From positions 1 through 36,320 of the forward strand of contig JAQGHS010000750.1 in NCBI GenBank assembly GCA_028291605.1: a DNA stretch of 36,320 nt, in the 5' to 3' direction. This DNA comes from Planctomycetaceae bacterium (GTDB taxonomy: Bacteria > Planctomycetota > Planctomycetia > Planctomycetales > Planctomycetaceae). The position numbers were made by a program, and so were the translations under genes. The notes beneath the pieces are model-generated. The model was not told the origin of the DNA, ran no database searches, and saw only the letters and a list, made by a program, of their open reading frames with translations. Positions within the stretch are counted from its first letter, which is position 1, and every line of letters starts with the position of its first letter. Positions 34,043-36,320 of the stretch are shown one piece after another.

Positions 34043-35749
34043 TCAGGGAAACAGCACAGACGCCACATCATGAGCCGTGGCACTTAATGGGGTTGCCCCC
34101 CACATACCGGTCAGCAGCACGAACACAGCCAGGCAGAATATATATAACCCCGCGGCGGAAGCGAACGGCAGCTTAACCCGGCGAGCATCGTCCTTCGGCG
34201 GAGCAATGAACATGAACTTCAGCACTCGCACATAGTAGAACAGGCTGAAGACGGTGTTCAGGCCCGCAATGGCCAGCACGCCCCACATGGCCCAATGATA
34301 ATGCCCGGCCTGAAACAACGAGGAGAAGATCATGAACTTGCCGGTGAATCCACCAAACGGCGGCATCCCGATCAAGCTGAACATGCAGCAGGCCATCGTG
34401 AACGTCAACACGGGAGCTTGGGTCCACAGACCACCGAAATCGGTGATGTCTTCGCTGAACATCTCATTCCGGATGAACGCGGCCACCGCGAAGGCGCCGA
34501 GGTTCATGAACATGTAAACCCACAGGTAGAAGATCAGGCCTTCGACGGCTCGTGTGGCCAAGTCCCAGCGAACTTGCGGATCAGGGACATGCTTGGTCGC
34601 ATTCAACAGGACCATCATCGCCCCGACCGCCATCAACATGTAACCCGCATGGGCGATCGTCGAATAGGCCAGCAAACGCTTGATGTTGTTCTGCGAATAG
34701 GCTGCCAGATTACCGAACGTCGCCGTCACTGCAGCGAGGACGGAAATTGCAATTCCCAGGTAGAAGTAGACCGGGACCATCAAACCGGACTGTTCCTGTG
34801 TGGTACCCACGAGAGCGAGGAGCACTCGGACGAGCAGGGCAAATGCCGCCCCCTTCGAAGCCACTGACAGGAAACCGGCAACTTCTGTCGAGGCACCTTC
34901 AAACGCATCCGGACCCCAGAAGTGGAACGGGAAGATCGACAGCTTGAATGCGAAACCGACGAGAATCATCACGATCGACAGCAGCAAGGTCAGCAACGTC
35001 GCGTCGAGCTTCAGCGGTAGATTGCCCATTACCATATTGAGGCGAACTGCCATTTCGGGGAAGCTGGCCGTGCCGAGCAATCCCGCCAGCAAACTGATGC
35101 CATAGAGCATGACGCCCGACGCACCAGCACCGTACACGACGTACTTGAAGGCCGCTTCGCTGCTGGTCCGACGACCTTTCAGGAAGCCGACCATCGCATA
35201 GCTGGGGACCGATGTCATTTCGATACCCAGGAAGACCATTAACAGATTGTTCGAGCTGACCATCAACAACATGCCCAGCGTCGAACCGAACAGCAGCGTG
35301 TAGAAGTCCGGCGCGTCATCACGGTCAGGCAGACCGGTCAGGCGGGTCAAATAGACTACCAATTGGAGGAACAGCAACAGGAAGACTTTGAAGAACACCG
35401 TGAAGGCATCGTAGACCAGCAGACCCGTGAACATCGTCTTGTGAACGGCATCTGACGCAGCGCCATCAAAATTCTTCAGTGCCAGGAACTGGACCACAGC
35501 GACCATCAAGGCCACCGTCGAACCCAGCAACGCGACCGACTGGCCGGAGAAGATTTTGTCCAAGTCGAGCAACCGGACAAACAGCAGGCCCAGAATCGTG
35601 GCGACCACGATCAGTTCCGGCAAGAACATCAGCAGTGATCCATCCGACAAGGTGGGCTGCTTACCGGACAGCACGCTTCCCAGATCGCCGAAGGGATTGG
35701 ATCCCACGGTATCCTGCACTACGCGGCTGAGAAGTTCCGAAAAATTCAT
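34043..35749 (-). CDS. nuoN: NADH-quinone oxidoreductase subunit N
   Basis: Multi-TM protein with FYTLLFGSTLGMLLMVSSNNLLMVFLGIEMTSVPSYAMVGF, FKLSIFPFHFWGPDAFEGASTEVAGFLSVASKGAAF; likely start MNFSELLSR at 35749. Confidence 0.92.
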   Translation of the reverse strand: MNFSELLSRVVQDTVGSNPFGDLGSVLSGKQPTLSDGSLLMFLPELIVVATILGLLFVRLLDLDKIFSGQSVALLGSTVALMVAVVQFLALKNFDGAASDAVHKTMFTGLLVYDAFTVFFKVFLLLFLQLVVYLTRLTGLPDRDDAPDFYTLLFGSTLGMLLMVSSNNLLMVFLGIEMTSVPSYAMVGFLKGRRTSSEAAFKYVVYGAGASGVMLYGISLLAGLLGTASFPEMAVRLNMVMGNLPLKLDATLLTLLLSIVMILVGFAFKLSIFPFHFWGPDAFEGASTEVAGFLSVASKGAAFALLVRVLLALVGTTQEQSGLMVPVYFYLGIAISVLAAVTATFGNLAAYSQNNIKRLLAYSTIAHAGYMLMAVGAMMVLLNATKHVPDPQVRWDLATRAVEGLIFYLWVYMFMNLGAFAVAAFIRNEMFSEDITDFGGLWTQAPVLTFTMACCMFSLIGMPPFGGFTGKFMIFSSLFQAGHYHWAMWGVLAIAGLNTVFSLFYYVRVLKFMFIAPPKDDARRVKLPFASAAGLYIFCLAVFVLLTGMWGATPLSATAHDVASVLFP

Positions 35750-35862
35750 ATCACACACCATGGGGAGCTGGCTGCATCCCCTAATGACTTTAATCGTACA
35801 ACTGGAACTTGCTATTGGGTCGGTTGCGTGTCGCGACACTTCGCCGCACGCCCCGGAATCAA

Positions 35863-36320
35863 CTATTTCTTCTCAACCGCTGCGGTCGTCGTCACGGGCT
35901 TCAACGAGGCTTGATACCCAGCATCCATCGTCGACACGAACTGCTCGGTTGAGGCCTTCATCTTGCTGAACAACGTATCGGGGAAAACTCCCAGGATGAT
36001 CGCAAACACGAGCAACGTAATACCGACGAACGCTTCACGCTCGGTCAGCGGAGTAATCGCCTCAGGATGCGGCCCCTTGTATTCCGGCCCGAGGTACACA
36101 CGCTGCACGGCCCACAAGATGTAGCCGGCAGTCAGGATCACACCCGAGGCCGCGACAATCGCCAGGACCGGGCTGTAGTTCCAGGAGCTCAGGACCACAA
36201 ACACTTCACCGATGAATCCGCACAGACCGGGCAGACCCAGACCGGCGAAGAAGAGGCCAATCGCAAGGCCGCCATACAACGGCATCAAACCAATCAAGCC
36301 ACCGAACTTGTTCAGATCGC
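35863..36320 (-). CDS. nuoM: NADH-quinone oxidoreductase subunit M, C-terminal part (open at the right edge)
   Basis: ...DLNKFGGLIGLMPLYGGLAIGLFFAGLGLPGLCGFIGEVFVVLSSW...TAGYILWAVQRVYLGPE. Confidence 0.88.
   Translation of the reverse strand, partial: DLNKFGGLIGLMPLYGGLAIGLFFAGLGLPGLCGFIGEVFVVLSSWNYSPVLAIVAASGVILTAGYILWAVQRVYLGPEYKGPHPEAITPLTEREAFVGITLLVFAIILGVFPDTLFSKMKASTEQFVSTMDAGYQASLKPVTTTAAVEKK

Noticed and set aside
1-36320. CRISPR array, rRNA, complete IS element or transposase
   Set aside because: No regularly spaced identical repeats, rRNA motifs or transposase domains were seen on either strand; repeats present are solitary palindromic elements or coding repeats.

Overview
This window looks planctomycete-like, judging from BBP7/Lpg1974-type beta-barrel, LEPR-XLL-like, PVC-type dehydrogenase, DUF1570 and FwdB/FhcB-type genes; taxonomy is inferred, not searched. 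It splits into two parts. (1) About 1-9190 is an accessory, island-like region. It holds a degenerate ~21-aa tandem-repeat (phage-tail-like) protein open at the left edge, small unknown genes, a DUF4393/Abi-alpha candidate, an excisionase-like HTH protein, a ribbon-helix-helix-like protein, two translationally coupled HNH endonuclease paralogs and several tiny membrane proteins. It also holds a well-formed integron attC-like site with its extrahelical base. It ends next to a truncated 5' half of tRNA-Thr(CGU), a plausible integration scar. (2) About 9200-36320 is a more ordinary chromosomal region: a BBP7-like outer-membrane protein, a 1978-aa multidomain secreted protein, a barstar plus membrane-anchored guanyl-specific RNase pair, ilvN, ilvC, ettA, an fwdB/fhcB homolog, an SGNH/PVC dehydrogenase and a separate HEAT/cytochrome c protein, DUF1570, queF, DUF3634, TatD, nuoN and partial nuoM. 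Part 2 is peppered with at least eight different intergenic palindromic repeat families that I did not see in part 1. Best candidates for follow-up: the attC cassette, the tRNA-Thr scar with nearby repeats, the coupled HNH pair next to Abi-alpha, the membrane-tethered RNase/barstar pair, and terminator-like leaders ahead of ettA and ilvN. All calls come from reading the sequence; no searches were run.
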